From NCBI GenBank assembly GCA_012934845.2, contig WNNJ02003660.1, positions 186,001 to 250,000 of the forward strand: a stretch of DNA of 64,000 bases. Direction: 5' to 3'. The translations under genes were made by a program, and so were the position numbers. Positions 20,600 through 31,439 of the stretch are shown here, piece after piece (position 1 is the stretch's first letter; every line of letters begins with the position of its first letter). Under the pieces are notes generated by a model, which saw nothing but the letters and a program-made list of their open reading frames with translations, was not told the DNA's origin and searched no databases. The stretch is from Pomphorhynchus laevis. Taxonomy: Eukaryota > Acanthocephala > Palaeacanthocephala > Echinorhynchida > Pomphorhynchidae.

Positions 20600-21045
20600 C
20601 GAAGAATATCGAACATCTGTTGCCTGGGTCGCTCCACGAATATGCTAATTGGCAATAGGTGTCAGTTTAGTACTTACTCGACTGGCAAGTAGCGGCCAAT
20701 CGTAATTAAGATTAAATGCATGTTTATTTTATTTTTATTACAGCTACATTTGTATTCGATAGGTTACGTTCTATTTAGAATTTTTATTATTCACACAAAT
20801 TTTACGTTCGAAACAATTATTTAATCTAAATAAAATTTTTAAATTATTTATTTAAATCATAGAATATTTAATATTTATAACATTTAGTAAAAACAGTTAA
20901 ACAATAGCGACAATAACAAGAAGGATGGAAGACTTTATAGACACTTAACATTTTGAAAATAGAACCACCACAATCCCGATTTGTTCGCAATGCAGACTAC
21001 AAATTGTACGAGAAATCATAAGATAACTCACGAAAAGTTGGAAAC
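20600..21045. other. AT-rich spacer between LINE fragments
   Basis: No gene or element end is recognised, apart from a more complex 100 bases at 20600-20710 that may belong to the 5' flank of lineage G. Confidence 0.45.
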
Positions 21046-21047
21046 AA

Positions 21048-21735
21048 AAAAGATTTATTTTAACGTGGCAAATGCGTGCCAGCGCACGCTTACATGACTA
21101 CAACAAAACAAAAATGTAAATCATGTGTTGAGAATGTGTGAACGGAGGAGGTGTTTGAATGTGATAAAGAAGGGAGCGCGCCGGATGTCGATTCTCGTCC
21201 CTAAAATCGATTACTGCATCAGCCTTTTCGCGAATTCTCCAAAATCCATCATCCTACCCCTACAACGAATAATCAACACCGCCGTTCGAATGCTCTTTCG
21301 TCTCCGTCGCTTCGACCACACATCCACATATTTTGCCCAACTCTCCTGGCCCACCATCCACATCCGCATCAAACTCCGCCTTCTTCTCGTTACTTTTCGT
21401 CTCATCGCTGTCGGCTCCCCATCGTTCATCAACCTTCCTTTCTTAGACGATACTCGCCCCACCTCGCTATCGCTTCGTTCCTGTCATACCCTCTTACTCC
21501 ACGTTCCTAACTACTCCAACAACTACGGTCTCCGATCCTTACTCGTCGCCGCCTCACTCGCCTGGAATCAACTCCCTCTCGACGTCCGCCGCGCCCCCTC
21601 CTTTATCACATTCAAACACCTCCTCCATTCACACCTTCTCGACTTATGATTTACATTTTTGTTTTGTTGTGGTCATGTAAGCGTGCGCTGGCACGCATTT
21701 GCCACGTTAAAATAAATCCTTTTCTTTAGCCATAA
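21048..21735. mobile_element. LINE A copy A5: two 3' ends joined head to head
   Basis: 21048-21190 is a minus-strand LINE A 3' terminus (hairpin at about 21076-21095). At 21190 it flips directly into plus-strand LINE A sequence that runs to a second normal 3' terminus at about 21735, including the hairpin at 21682-21697 and AAATAAATCC. The plus part encodes VPKIDYCISLFANSP, FRLRRFDHTSTYFAQLSW, the RSCHTLLLHVPNYSNNYGL block and the usual end. The outer ~140 bases are therefore inverted repeats of each other. A continuous 174-codon frame crosses the junction by chance. Confidence 0.75.
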
Positions 21736-21960
21736 GGCCATTTTGCCTGATCACAGTTTGAAAAAAAGAAAATGAAACTAAAAACTAAAAAACGAAGAAA
21801 AAGAAATCGACGTCAAAGCACACGTCAAAGCCACAAGATCGCGTTGTCGAAAGACGTTGGGGCACCCGATGATGAAGCGGGACCACTCTTCATTATTATT
21901 ATTCTTACAAGGCTTAGCCCTAAGGCTATTTTGCCTGATCACAGTTTAAAAAAATGATAA
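21722..21960 (-). repeat. CR1-like LINE 3' tails with a possible SINE head between them
   Basis: On the minus strand the sequence runs: tail of the LINE at 22000-22935 (CTGTGATCAGGCAAAATAGC, then GGCTAAGCCTTGT and (AAT)n, 21960-21895). A 60-base block starting GAAGAGTGGTCCCGCTTCAT follows (21895-21835), then a T-rich stretch, then a second copy of the same LINE tail (to 21722). The block recurs at 45755-45815 on the plus strand. A small head joined to a LINE tail is the usual SINE design; the block's TTTCGA word is only weakly B-box-like, so a truncated LINE is also possible. Confidence 0.4.
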
Positions 21961-21999
21961 AACTAAAAAATAAGAAACGAAGAAAAAGAAATCAACAAG

Positions 22000-22935
22000 C
22001 AAAAAAGAACAAATCACTGCAAATATGTCCATAAATGGTCTCTCGTCTTCTTGATGATCCATGTCTTTAATATTTTTTGAACAAATGCAGACTCCGAGGG
22101 GTAGCAATTTCCTCAGTGAGAGAATTCAACATATTAAGTACCCTGTGTGACAGTCTCCAGCATTTTGGATACCTACCATGCCTTGTTTTATAGACAGTTT
22201 TGCTGTGACCTCTCAAAATCGATAAACGTAATGTGATCGAACCACTCGGATAACCGCTCAATCGATGTACAAGCGGCGCATACATTCCTACCAAGTCAAT
22301 AAACGAAAATCGTGATCACATCGGTTGAATTCTTAACAAGTCTAATCGAGATACATTATCCGATCCCGCATTCGAACATAAACGATAGCCTTGCCTTAGG
22401 AATGACTCTATGTCTGTCTTTTCTTGTTTAGTGACCGGGGAAGAAGCCTGAATTACATAATCTAAATGCGGACGAACCAACGTGTTATACGAATTTCTAA
22501 AGACTAGTGGTAATCTTAATGAATGAGTTCTTTACAATATATAGAGCACGAGTAGCGCTTTTTATTGCTCTTTCACTGTTAAGTTTAGTTTGAATGATGC
22601 GTGCACGATAATTCCTAAATCCCTATGATGTGATATTTCAGTGAGAAGAACATCTCCGATATGATATGTAAAATTACTAGATTTTTTACCCATCCTCATA
22701 AGTATACACTTATCAACATTAAGATGTAATCCAGTAGAGCGGCACCAATCATGAACTCGATCTAAGTTTGCCAGTAAAGATTTACAGTCATCAATATCTC
22801 GTATAGTAGTCCAAATTTTAAGATCATCAGCGAATGCCAAGTGAGTGTTCTCAATACGTAAGAGTAGCATAGAGTAGCCACGAAAGCAGAACAACTATTG
22901 TTATACACACGCAGCGACATCCACAATAATGTTAG
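22000..22935 (-). mobile_element. CR1-like LINE fragment (lineage I, copy 1), RT C-terminal half
   Basis: On the minus strand, HLAFADDLKIWTTIRDIDDC (catalytic FADD, about 22780-22840) is followed by HDWCRSTGLHLNVDKCILMR, then DLGIIVHASF. A broken stretch comes next, then the C-terminal HRLSGYPSGSITLRLSILRG and LSHRVLNMLNSL...SLHLFKKY, ending near 22067. The 3' tail at 21895-21960 belongs to it. The part upstream of the FADD box is absent or shifted. Confidence 0.65.
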
Positions 22936-22939
22936 ATCT

Positions 22940-23965
22940 GCAATCAATAGTAAAATTCAAAAGATCGGATGCTCAACGCATTGAGCCTACTAGAATAAGG
23001 AGAAATGGAACAGATTGACGGAACCAAATACGTGGCCTTCTTTAAAATGCTTTCGAATTCACTCAATTTCGATTTCAGTTGAGGGTGTGTCGCCTGAGAA
23101 GCATAAAGCATATGTGATTTTAAGAGACTTGCATATACAATGCGCAATGCCGTAGGCTCAAGTTGTCGAACGTTTCAATATAGGAACATAAAGTTCTAGG
23201 GCATTTAGTCTCAATCGTAATGTTAAGATGAGCTTTTAAGTTTGCCAAGATCACAACACCTAGATCAGTAAAATGATTTATTGACTCCATAACGTTTGAA
23301 TTGAATTTAGAAGGGAAGGATAGTCGAAAGTGACAAATTCTCATATGCTTACATTTGATCACATTAATGACTAAGCGGTGGAATGAACACCAGCTACTGG
23401 CCTTGTCCAAATCCGATTGTAGTAGTAGGAGAGAGCTAGAACACTCACTAACTAAATCCATTAGGCACAACAGTTTCAGCGTATAATAGGCAATTACATA
23501 TAACATTTTCAACGATTTCATTAATGTAGATATTAAATAAAGTGGGACTAAGAATGGAACCTTGAGATACGACATGAGTGAGATTCTACCATTCTAAAAG
23601 TGTCACCAACTCGTACAACGAAAGAATGTTTATTCAAGAATTTACGCATCAATCTACAAACATGTTTAGAGAATCCGTAATTCCGAAGCTTCCACAGTTA
23701 TATTGGATAAACAATCCGATCAAAAAATTTAGACAAATTAATAAAGACGACATCAAACGTTACACCCTGCTCAACAAAGCCTTCCCAGCTTTCACGAGCT
23801 AATATTAGATTTGTCGAAATGTATTGATGATTTCTAAAGCAATGCTGTTTATTTGATAAAATACTGTATTTGTTCAAATGAGAAGATATGTGCTTCAGAA
23901 TAAGTCTCTCTCAATGACCTTGCAAGCAATAAATGTCAAACTTATTGGCCGATAATTTTGAGGAT
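22940..23965 (-). mobile_element. CR1-like LINE fragment (lineage I, copy 2), RT core and thumb
   Basis: Minus-strand pieces: a degenerate GVTFDVVFINLSKFFDRI finger/palm motif near 23750, an NEIVENVI stretch followed by a lost catalytic box near 23500, SSWCSFHRLVINVIKCKHMR (about 23350-23420), FTDLGVVILANLKAHLN (about 23220-23270), and SLLKSHMLYASQATHPQLKS with RLNALSIRSFEFYY (to 22944). It is heavily diverged and abuts copy 1 in the same orientation. Confidence 0.55.
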
Positions 23966-24055
23966 TGACCATATCCTCAAATATATTTAATTTTTATATA
24001 TCCTCAAATATATTTAATTTTTATATAAAATTTATTTAAATTCTTTTAAATAAAG

Positions 24056-24683
24056 TTGCTCCTCAAATATATTTATGTTTTCCGTATGTTTCAGTTTTCT
24101 ATTCTCCAATCTCGAATTCCTTCGCGTTGGAAGGAGTCCATTGTAGTTCCAGTGTATAAAATGGGAGATCGACAAGTGTGTAAGAACTATCGCCCAGTAG
24201 CCTTGACATGTATTATTTGTAAGTTGCTTGAAAAGCTAATAGTCAAAAACATATCCTCTGATTTGGAAAGCAACGGTAAACTCACTGACTAACAACACGG
24301 TTTCAGACCAAATAGATCAACAATAAGTAATCTTTTAGTTTCTACCAACGAATGGCAGTCTTCATTAGATGAACAAGTTCAATCTGATGTACTTTTTTGT
24401 AGATTTCTCTCCTGCTTTTGATTCAGTTCCGCATGATCGATTCATTCAAAAATTGAGGTCACTTAGTGTTTGTCCTATGTATGTCGCCTGGATTGCAAAT
24501 TACTTAAGTTCACGCAATTTCAAACTACGTGTAGGTGCAGATATGTCCAGCTCATTCGATATTCATTCTGGCGTTCCACAGGGTGCTGCTATCTTCCCAC
24601 TTCTTTTTCATTATATATATTAATGATCTCCCATCTGTAATTCGTTCTGATGTCGTAATGTATGCTAAAGATGTTAAGATATA
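24056..24683 (+). mobile_element. CR1/Jockey-like RT fragment (lineage J), cut by LINE A1
   Basis: Plus-strand frames read IPSRWKESIVVPVYKMGDRQ, VCKNYRPVALTCIICKLLEK, QHGFRPNRS, FSPAFDSVPHDRFIQKLRS, FDIHSGVPQGAAIFPLLF and NDLPSVIR. The fragment stops at VVMYAKDVKI, where the catalytic YADD is altered to YAKD. At 24683 it is cut off by the 3' end of LINE A1. The continuation is not found beyond A1 at 28.3 kb, so flanking sequence was lost or rearranged. In-frame stops at two places show it is dead. Confidence 0.65.
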
Positions 24684-25352
24684 AAAAAGGATTTATTTTA
24701 ACGTGGCAAATGCGTGGCAGCGCACGCTTACATGACCACAACAATACAAGACTGTAAATGAGGTGTCGAGAAGGTGTGAACGGAAAAGGTATTTGAATGT
24801 GATAAAGGAGGGGCGCAGCGGATGTCGAGAGGGAGTTGATTTCAGGCGAGGGAGGCGGCGACGAGGAAGGATCGGAGACCGTAGTTGTTGGAGTAATTAA
24901 GAACGTGGAGTAAGAGGGTATGACAGGAACGAAGCGATAGCGAGGTGGGGCGAGTATCGTCTAAGAAAGGAAGGTTGATGAACGATGGGGAGCCGACAGC
25001 GATGAGACGAAAAGTAACGAGAAGAAGGCGAAGTTTGATGCGGATGTGAATGGTGGGCCAGGAGAGTTGGGCAAAATATGTGGATGTGTGAACAAGCGAC
25101 GGAGACGAAAGAACACTCGTCTTTCGAGTGTTCTTGAGTGTTGTAGGGGTAGGATGATGGATTTTGGAGAATTGGCGAAAAGGCTAAGTCAGTAATCGAT
25201 TTTAGGGAAAAGAAGCGATGAAAGAAGGGACATAAGGAACGGAAGTCGATAAGGGGGCGGATACGGCGGATGTCACGGATAATTAAGTTAGATGAGCGGA
25301 CCTTGTCACGGACGAAGGGTTTAAGGAAAATGTCATCATCGAAATGGAAGCC

Positions 25353-26741
25353 TCAGAAATTGAGATTGTGGACTATGGGGATGATCGATGAGGCCAAATA
25401 TACAGTGGGAGGAGATATGTTTGGTTTACGGGGGAGGATCCACATTATTTTGGACTTTTCGGGGTTTAGAACGAGATCGAGATTGGAGAGACGTTTGTAG
25501 ATAGAAGAAAGACAGTTGGAGGCAGAAATGCCGATATCGTGTATGCGATGTGCGGGTGAATGAGCATAGATTAGAATGTCATCGGCGTATTGCATGACGT
25601 TAAAGGAATAAGGTTTGATAAACGGAGAGAGATCGCCAAGCAGAAGAGAGAAAAGCAGGGGACCTAGGACTGAACCTTGTGGGACCCCGCAAAAAATAGG
25701 GATGGGAGGAGAGGATGATGAATTAGAACAGACGCGAAAGGAACGGTCGGATAGATATGAGGCGAACCATGCTACGGAGGAGGAAGAAAAGCCGTAATCA
25801 TAACGAAGGCGAGAAAGGAGGACGGAGTGGTCGACAATGTCGAATGCGGAGGAGAGGTCGAGGGAGATGAGAACACTATATAGAGCCTTGTCTCGAGAAA
25901 TGAGTATGTCGTTGTACACTTTTATGCATGCGATTTCTGTCGAGTGATTAGAGCGGAAAGCGGATTGGAAAGGAGGGTACAGATTGGATGAGGAGAGATA
26001 AGCGTTGATTTGTATTAAGATGAGGCGTTCTAAGAGCTTAGAAAGAGTAGGGAGTAGTGAAATGGGGCGATAGCTAGAAGGAAGGGAGGGGTCGAGCGAT
26101 TGTTTCTTAAGGAGGGGACGAACGATTGCGGATTTCCAAAGTGAAGGGAAGATACGACTGCGGATGGACGAGTTAAACAAGTTGTGAGAAATCGGGATAT
26201 CGATGAGCATATAGATTTTAATATGTGAGTAGGCAGGGGATCGGAAGGTGAGGTTTTGTTGGGCAAGGACATAGGGACAAATGATACTTCTGTAGGTGAG
26301 ACAGGGAAAACTGAAAGAGTTCCGGAAGGATGAGAGTAGATTGGGCAGAGTGGGATAGGATGGAGACCGGTGTGCGAGAGAGCAACGTGGATACTTTAGT
26401 CTGGAGAAATGACGAATAATCATTGGCATTGATGTTGCACGGCGAAGAAGAGCGAGCAAGTATTGAGTTAAAAGTATGCCAGAGAGTCTTAGAGTTGAAT
26501 AAAGTGATGATTTTTTGCTGCCAGAAGGAGTTGCATTTGGTACGTAGTAGGTTGAGATGAGACCGGCGAAGAGCAAGATAGGAATCACGGAAAGACGGAG
26601 TGATCGAACGGAAATCACGTCTGAGAGAGAGCGGTGATAGGCTCGAAAAGCATGGTGGAGTCGACGCTTTGAGAGTAGGCATTGGATGTCAAACCATGGG
26701 GCACGGTGCAAGCGACGGTGTGGGTGAGACTTGAAGGGCAA
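25353..26741 (-). pseudogene. LINE A1 reverse transcriptase
   Basis: A 462-codon frame: an N-terminal linker (CLLSKRRLHHAFRAYHRSL), FPSLWKSAIVRPLLKKQ, SYRPISLLPTLSKLLERLIL, FRSNHSTEIACIKVYNDILI, SLDLSSAFDIVDHS (palm Asp), FCGVPQGSVLGPLLFSLLL and MQYADDILIYAH (catalytic YADD), then NPEKSKIMWI. Motif order and spacing are complete for a LINE RT. It ends NLNF at 25353 about 55 codons before the matching frame of A2. It does not begin with a convincing start codon. Confidence 0.85.
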
Positions 26742-26801
26742 GAGAATATTGAGAGTATATGTGAGTTCAGAGTCAAAAATAAAGGCGAGATCATGAGGAG
26801 A

Positions 26802-27437
26802 TTAATATGCTATTGTTAGTAATGATAGAGACGATTTGAGTAAAGCAGAGCGGAGAAGGGAGATGTCAAGATTTCTCCAAGGGCGATGTAGGATTGTAGG
26901 TGTGTGAGGAGGGGTGTGGTTGCGAGTGAGATCAAGGGTGATTAGAAAGTGATTGGATAGACCAGGATCAGAGATGGACAGTGAGGTGTAGGCAGCAAAA
27001 TGATCGGGGACAGCGATGATGTCGAGTGCCCCACCAAGTATATGTGTGGGGGCAGTGGAGATTAGTTTGTAATTGTAGTTGGATAGAATGTTGATGAACC
27101 GGATGGAATCCATGGAAGAGGGGCGGTCTAGGCGGATATTGAAGTCGCCTAGAACGAGTGAAAGTATTTTGGACAAAGAACAATGAGAAAGGAGGTCAGC
27201 GAGTTCGGTAAAAAATAAGGCTGTAGGAGCTGATGAACCAGGACGGTATACAATGACGAGATCTGGAGTGATCGGGTTAGAATAACGACAATTGAGCAAT
27301 TCAAAAGAGCAAGGACTGAAAGGGGGATTGATTTGGCGAAGAGACACGGGATGACGCGCGAATGCGACGATGCCGCCATGATTAGAGAATTTAGAAGGGC
27401 TTGAGCTGAGGGGCGGGCAGAGTCGACTAGGAAGCAA
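26802..27437 (-). pseudogene. LINE A1 apurinic-type (APE) endonuclease domain
   Basis: The 211-codon frame covers the C-terminal two-thirds of an exonuclease-endonuclease-phosphatase domain: HGGIVAFARHPVS, LVIVYRPGSS, VLGDFNIRLDRPSS (Asp/Asn of the catalytic centre), HILGGALDIIAV, and DPGLSNHFLITL at the position normally reading SDH. The N-terminal part lies in another frame upstream. Such nucleases nick target DNA for reverse transcription. The frame ends LLTIAY at the same place as in copy A2. Confidence 0.75.
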
Positions 27438-27491
27438 CCGGCAGAGAGCAGACAGCGAATGGAAAGGTCGTCGGAATCTGAGTGCCAGGAT

Positions 27492-28240
27492 TCAAGAGGC
27501 AGAAGAGATCGATGGATTGCTTGGTGAATAGGTTGAGGATAAGATCGGTTTTTTTGATAATAGATCTAGTGTTGAGGAGACCGAGGCGAAAACCGTTTGC
27601 TGTGGCGAAAGAGACTGGTGGAGAAGACACATAGGAGAGATGGAGCGCCATCGAATTTTTGGACGGGTGTGGACAACTTGAAAATTTCCGTCTATGTTTC
27701 GGATGGCGAGTGATGTTTCGCCGTTTTCCTCGCGACGGCGTTTTTTGATGCGGGCTGAAGAGATTTGAGCGATTTCAGAAGAGGCGCGATTGGGGAAAAT
27801 TCCAGTGGTTGAAGATGACATGAGTTTGAATCGTTGAGAGAAGACAGAAGACGCGTGAGAGCGATTCTTGAAAACAATTTTTAGGAGAGGGGGCTGGGAA
27901 GGATTAGATTGAGAAGATTTGTTTAGACGGATGAATGCGACAGGAGAAATGTCCTTGAAAAAGGATGGTTTATCCGCAGGAACAATAGACGAGAGGATGG
28001 ATCTGAAGGCGGAAATCATCGTGGTCTAGACGTTCTTGTGGAGATAAGGAGTTAGAAGGCGTGATATTAGTGACAATGACGCAACGATCGTGAGAAGCAA
28101 AGCGCTTCCGTAAAGGACGACGATTGACGTGAGTAGGTGAGATCACGATAGAAGATCTGGCAGTTGATGATTTGGAGGGATTTGGTTTGACGACGGGAAA
28201 CATAGAGTATAATGATAATAAAGAGGGTGGCAAGCGATGT
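27492..28240 (-). pseudogene. LINE A1 ORF1-like protein
   Basis: Overlapping minus-strand frames carry NRRPLRKRFASHDRCVIV (about 28090-28150), LLKIVFKNRSHASSVFSQRF (about 27830-27890) and ARIKKRRREENGETSLAIRN (about 27700-27755). The 'IVFKNR' strand followed by a basic (K/R)RRREENGE-LAIRN motif is the hallmark of the RRM-like/nucleic-acid-binding ORF1 or N-terminal part in CR1/L2-like LINEs. No clear zinc knuckle is seen. A near relative is the fragment at 54568-55015. Confidence 0.55.
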
Positions 28241-28304
28241 GAGGAAAGGTTATGAGTGGAAGGATAGTGGAGGTTGGTGGAGGTGATTTTGATTGATGGA
28301 TTAA

Positions 28305-28545
28305 ATCAGCTAACTTAGTCTACGTATTGTTATATAATTATAAAATAAACAAAACATAATAATGCTAAATCAAAATTTAATAATTAAATAATAAAATTAA
28401 TAATTGTTTTTAGATTTTCTATAATTTAAATCAAGTTAAAAAAATAAAATTTAAAATAAACGTCATTTTTATGAATTGACTAATAAATAACAGACGTTGT
28501 ATCAGAATAAGAATTAGAGGTCATCAGGAGGAACTGCTATGCTAT
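28305..28545 (+). repeat. Dispersed AT-rich repeat R, copy 2
   Basis: Starts AAATCAGCTAACTTAGTCTA, has the core GTCATTTTTATGAATTGACT, and ends GAGGTCATCAGGAGGAACTG-CTATG. It is the best-preserved copy in the window and adjoins the 5' end of LINE A1. No inverted terminal repeats are obvious. Confidence 0.6.
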
Positions 28546-28657
28546 CAGGTTTCGGCCCCTAACTCCTCTACCCAACATAGCAGCGTGGCCAAATACATGC
28601 TAACGATGTATTTCCTCTGAAATAACTATCTAGTATCTTATTCTTATGCAAAGTATA

Positions 28658-29344
28658 TTATTTATTATCCATCCATAAAAATTTGCCACTTAAGAGTTTA
28701 AATTTATTCTTTATATTATTGTGTTGATTTATATATTTTACTATTTTCTGCTTGATGTTATTTTTATAGTAACCTAGTTTAAAATATGTATCTATTAAAT
28801 TATTTAAATGATTTTGAAGAAAGCCAATATCATTACATATTGTTGCAATTCTTAAAATTTCATTATTTAATGTATTATATTTTATATTATATGGTATGCA
28901 TGAATGCTCATGCAAAAATATGTTTCTTGTAAATTTAAATATGTCATCTTTACGATATAAATTAATAGTAGTTTTAGTTAATGTTAATTTAATGTTCATA
29001 TCTAGATATACACCTTCTTTATCATTAATATTGGTTTTATTAAGAATAAGGCTTTCTGGATAAATGTGCTCACTAATTGAATAAAAATTATTAGAATTAA
29101 ATACACATATATCATCAATGTATCGAAACATATATTTCATATATTTATATTGTTTAGATTTAGTTTTTACACAGTTATGAACAAATTCATATTCTATAAA
29201 GCTTAAAAACAAGTCAGCTATAATTGGGCTACTATTACCACCCATTGGAACACCTTTTACTTGTCTAAATATAGATGTCCCTACTTTTAAATAATTTTGA
29301 TTTATCAAAATATTTAAGGATTCTATTAATTCAATTTTATCCAT
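28658..29344 (-). mobile_element. Reverse transcriptase fragment, Penelope-like or related lineage
   Basis: An open frame on the minus strand carries QVKGVPMGGNSSPIIADLFL, YMFRYIDDICVFN (catalytic YIDD), EKTN-like LNKTNINDKEGVYLDMNIKL, NLYRKDDIFKF and a helical tail. The G-PMG..SPIIADL plus F-RYIDD plus YRK combination differs from all the LINEs here and resembles Penelope-like or another non-LINE RT group seen in invertebrates and algae; I cannot assign it firmly. It is a partial element: neither the N-terminal part nor ends are present here. The N-terminal counterpart is at 55862-56445. Confidence 0.6.
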
Positions 29345-29429
29345 ATATTTATATTTATTTGATGGTTTAATTTTTGTTAGATAGGCGTTATAATTATTAA
29401 TGATACAAGGTATTGTACAAGATATGATG

Positions 29430-30555
29430 CAAGGTATTGAGAAACGAGACGGGAAGGACGGGACGTGGAGTGTCGGGGAGTGAAGATGACATGGAATGGG
29501 AAGTGTTTATGGTGGCAGGCTCGGTGGATGGAGAAAAGACATTAGAAATGACGGGGGTAGTTTGAGTTGACGTGTTGGATGTTGATATGTGCTTATTGGA
29601 AAGGTGCAGATCAATTGTTTCTTAAGGAGGGGACGAACGATTGCGGATATCTAGTGTGAAGGAAAGATACGACTGCGGATGGACGAATTAAACAAGGTGT
29701 CGAGGAAAGGTGATATCGAGGAGCACCTGAATTTAAGTATGGGGATAGCAGGAGATCAGCAGATGAGCTTTTTTGTCAATGACATGAGGACAGATGAGAC
29801 AACGACAGGTGAGACCAGTAGAAGATGAAAGAGTTTAGGGAGGATGATGCGAGGTTAGTAACATTTAGATGGAATGGATACGGGGTTTGAGAGAGCAACG
29901 TGGATACTTTGGTCTGATGAAATAACGAATAATCATGGATATAGATGTTACAATACGAAGAGGAGCGAGAAAGAATTTGTTTAAACTATACCAGAGGTAC
30001 TTAGAGTTGAATGAAGTGATAATTTTATGCTGCCAGAAGGAATTGCATTTAATACGTAGTAGTTTGAGATGATACCGGCGAAGAGCAAGATATTAATCAC
30101 GGAAAGACAGAGTTAGCGAGCTAATATTACGTCTGAGATTGCGGTGTTAGACTCGAAAAGCATGACGTAGTCGACGCTTTGAGAGTAGGTATTTGATGTC
30201 AAACCGTGGGACACGGTTCAATCGATGATGAAGGTAAGGTTTGAATATAAATAGAAGATCAAGAATTCATGAGAGTTCAGAGTCGAAAAGAAAGACAATG
30301 TCGTGAGGAGAGGAAGTTGTAATTATGGGAAAGGAAACAGACGATTTGTGTAAGGCAGAATGGAATAGGAGAAGCTTAAGATTTCTCCAAGAGCTACGTA
30401 GGATGGTAAGTGTGTGAGGCGGGGTGTTGTTGGAATTGAGATCAAGGGTGACGAGAAAAAGATCAGATAGACAGGATCGGAGATGGACATTGAGGTGTAG
30501 GCACGAAAACGATCGTGTCATTGATGATTTCGGATGCCCCGGACTTGTCATCTAC
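29430..30555 (-). mobile_element. LINE A fragment (copy A7), internal, diverged
   Basis: Minus-strand sequence homologous to LINE A1 from the end of the endonuclease (TILRSSWRNLKLLLFHSAL, 30267-30551) through the linker to the start of the RT (about 29615). A GC-richer stretch at 29440-29612, readable as ORF1-like sequence (NTSHSMSSSLPDTPRPV), lies at its 3' side out of natural order. The many substitutions relative to A1/A2 make it older than them. Confidence 0.6.
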
Positions 30556-30559
30556 AACA

Positions 30560-30940
30560 GGCACAGTGGTATTATTTTCGGCAACTTGCTTTCTTAGAAC
30601 CAGATTAGCATATATTATCTCTCTAAGTTTTTTATCCTCGTATTATTTTGATTACTGCGGGTGATACAAAGTTGATCATAGTATGTAGTTTACTCTTGCC
30701 CGTTTCGATCTTGAGTTTAGAAATTTAATTATAGAATGCAACCTCTATTAATGGTTGTTGGTAACCTCTACAAACTACTAATGTCAGTAGTTGCCGTGAA
30801 CGTTCTGATCTTTTTTTTTGTATAATTTATCTCTTTAGTTTTTTTTAATTTTCCCAGATTTCCGATTTCTTACTTAAAAAACAGAGAATGTTTAAATATT
30901 TATTGGTTAATTTAACTTGATTTGCTGCACGATATTATCC
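30560..30940. other. Spacer without recognised feature
   Basis: Mixed-composition sequence with no supported frame or element end. Confidence 0.45.
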
Positions 30941-30944
30941 TCCC

Positions 30945-31085
30945 AGGTATTGTTCCTATTTTGATACACCAGGACGCTATTAATCAGTCTAGGTGGGTCT
31001 CATCAGCTGCTGACCCATACCTGAGTCAGCAGCTGATGATGCAGTTGACCCAGACCCGGGTCAGCAGTTGATGTATTAGTTCCAC
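30945..31085 (-). repeat. Partial copy of the SINE-like body found at 9.0-10.1 kb
   Basis: Read on the minus strand it contains TAGCGTCCTGGTGTATCAAAA and an upstream GTCAGCAGCTGATGAGACCC, matching the body and tail of the units at 9003-10110. The CAGCTGCTGAC/GTCAGCAGCTG words make a local inverted repeat. The tRNA-like head is missing. Confidence 0.5.
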
Positions 31086-31089
31086 ATTT

Positions 31090-31435
31090 TAGTTACAGTT
31101 TTGTATTTGTCACGTATTAAAGTTTGATGTATCACGGTATTGATACATCAAACTTCATTACATTTGAGGTATTTCGTTTAAAGTTATCAACTTGTGTGAT
31201 CATATAGCGTGTATCACTGTCCATGACTTTCAATACATATTTTCAGGCTAAATGCGTAGAATTTCAGTTATCGAAATTTCGATCATTCTTGATTTAACGT
31301 GATTTTGCGAAAATTATGACAAATTTTAACATTTAATTTAATGCATAATGATACGTTCGATGTGTTGTTTTTATGAAAAATACTATTGCAATAATCTAAA
31401 ATTTGTGAACAACAATTTTATATTTTATCATTACA
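31090..31435. other. AT-rich spacer
   Basis: Nothing recognisable; a short inverted pair (AGTTTGATGTATCA / TGATACATCAAACT, 31121-31154) forms a possible hairpin. Confidence 0.45.
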
Positions 31436-31439
31436 TACA

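Larger units (their letters stand above)
18250..20600 (-). mobile_element. RTE/Rex-like non-LTR retrotransposon (lineage G), interrupted by a LINE A tail
   Basis: On the minus strand the parts occur in order: ALKALDVVGMKWLTQIFNVA (about 19980-20050), SSEWRTRVVIPIFKKGDRR (about 19915-19970) and MIRPIVERQLQEE (19843-19805). After the insertion come DYGVPHYLRVAVASLHEQS and VGDGLRQGCPFSPLVLLVYM (19190-19130), then LLFADDVVLLAS (about 19040-19070). The C-terminal ANKAMRSLYRSVVVKREL, NSVIRDRLGVNSLLLHIEE and MRWLGHVLRM (to 18448) follow. The FADD box is intact but the frame is broken repeatedly. The C-terminal RWLGH motif is typical of RTE/Rex-like elements; clade is not certain. The 3' end lies near 18250-18290. 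Confidence 0.7.
24684..28290 (-). mobile_element. LINE A copy A1, nearly full length (~3.6 kb)
   Basis: A Jockey/CR1/L2-like non-LTR element on the minus strand. From 5' to 3': ORF1-like region (about 28240-27440), APE endonuclease (27437-26802), reverse transcriptase (26741-25353), C-terminal domain (25300-24760) and a 3' hairpin with AAATAAATCC end (24735-24684). Each part is open but separated by stops or shifts. It is almost base-for-base identical to copy A2 (33848-36567), including shared breaks. It interrupts lineage J at 24683. The 5' end adjoins repeat R at about 28300. Confidence 0.85.

Noticed and set aside
25615-25797. A 60-codon plus-strand frame, repeated as 35452-35634 on the minus strand.
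   Set aside because: It is the antisense of the LINE A reverse transcriptase in both copies; its conservation follows from that.
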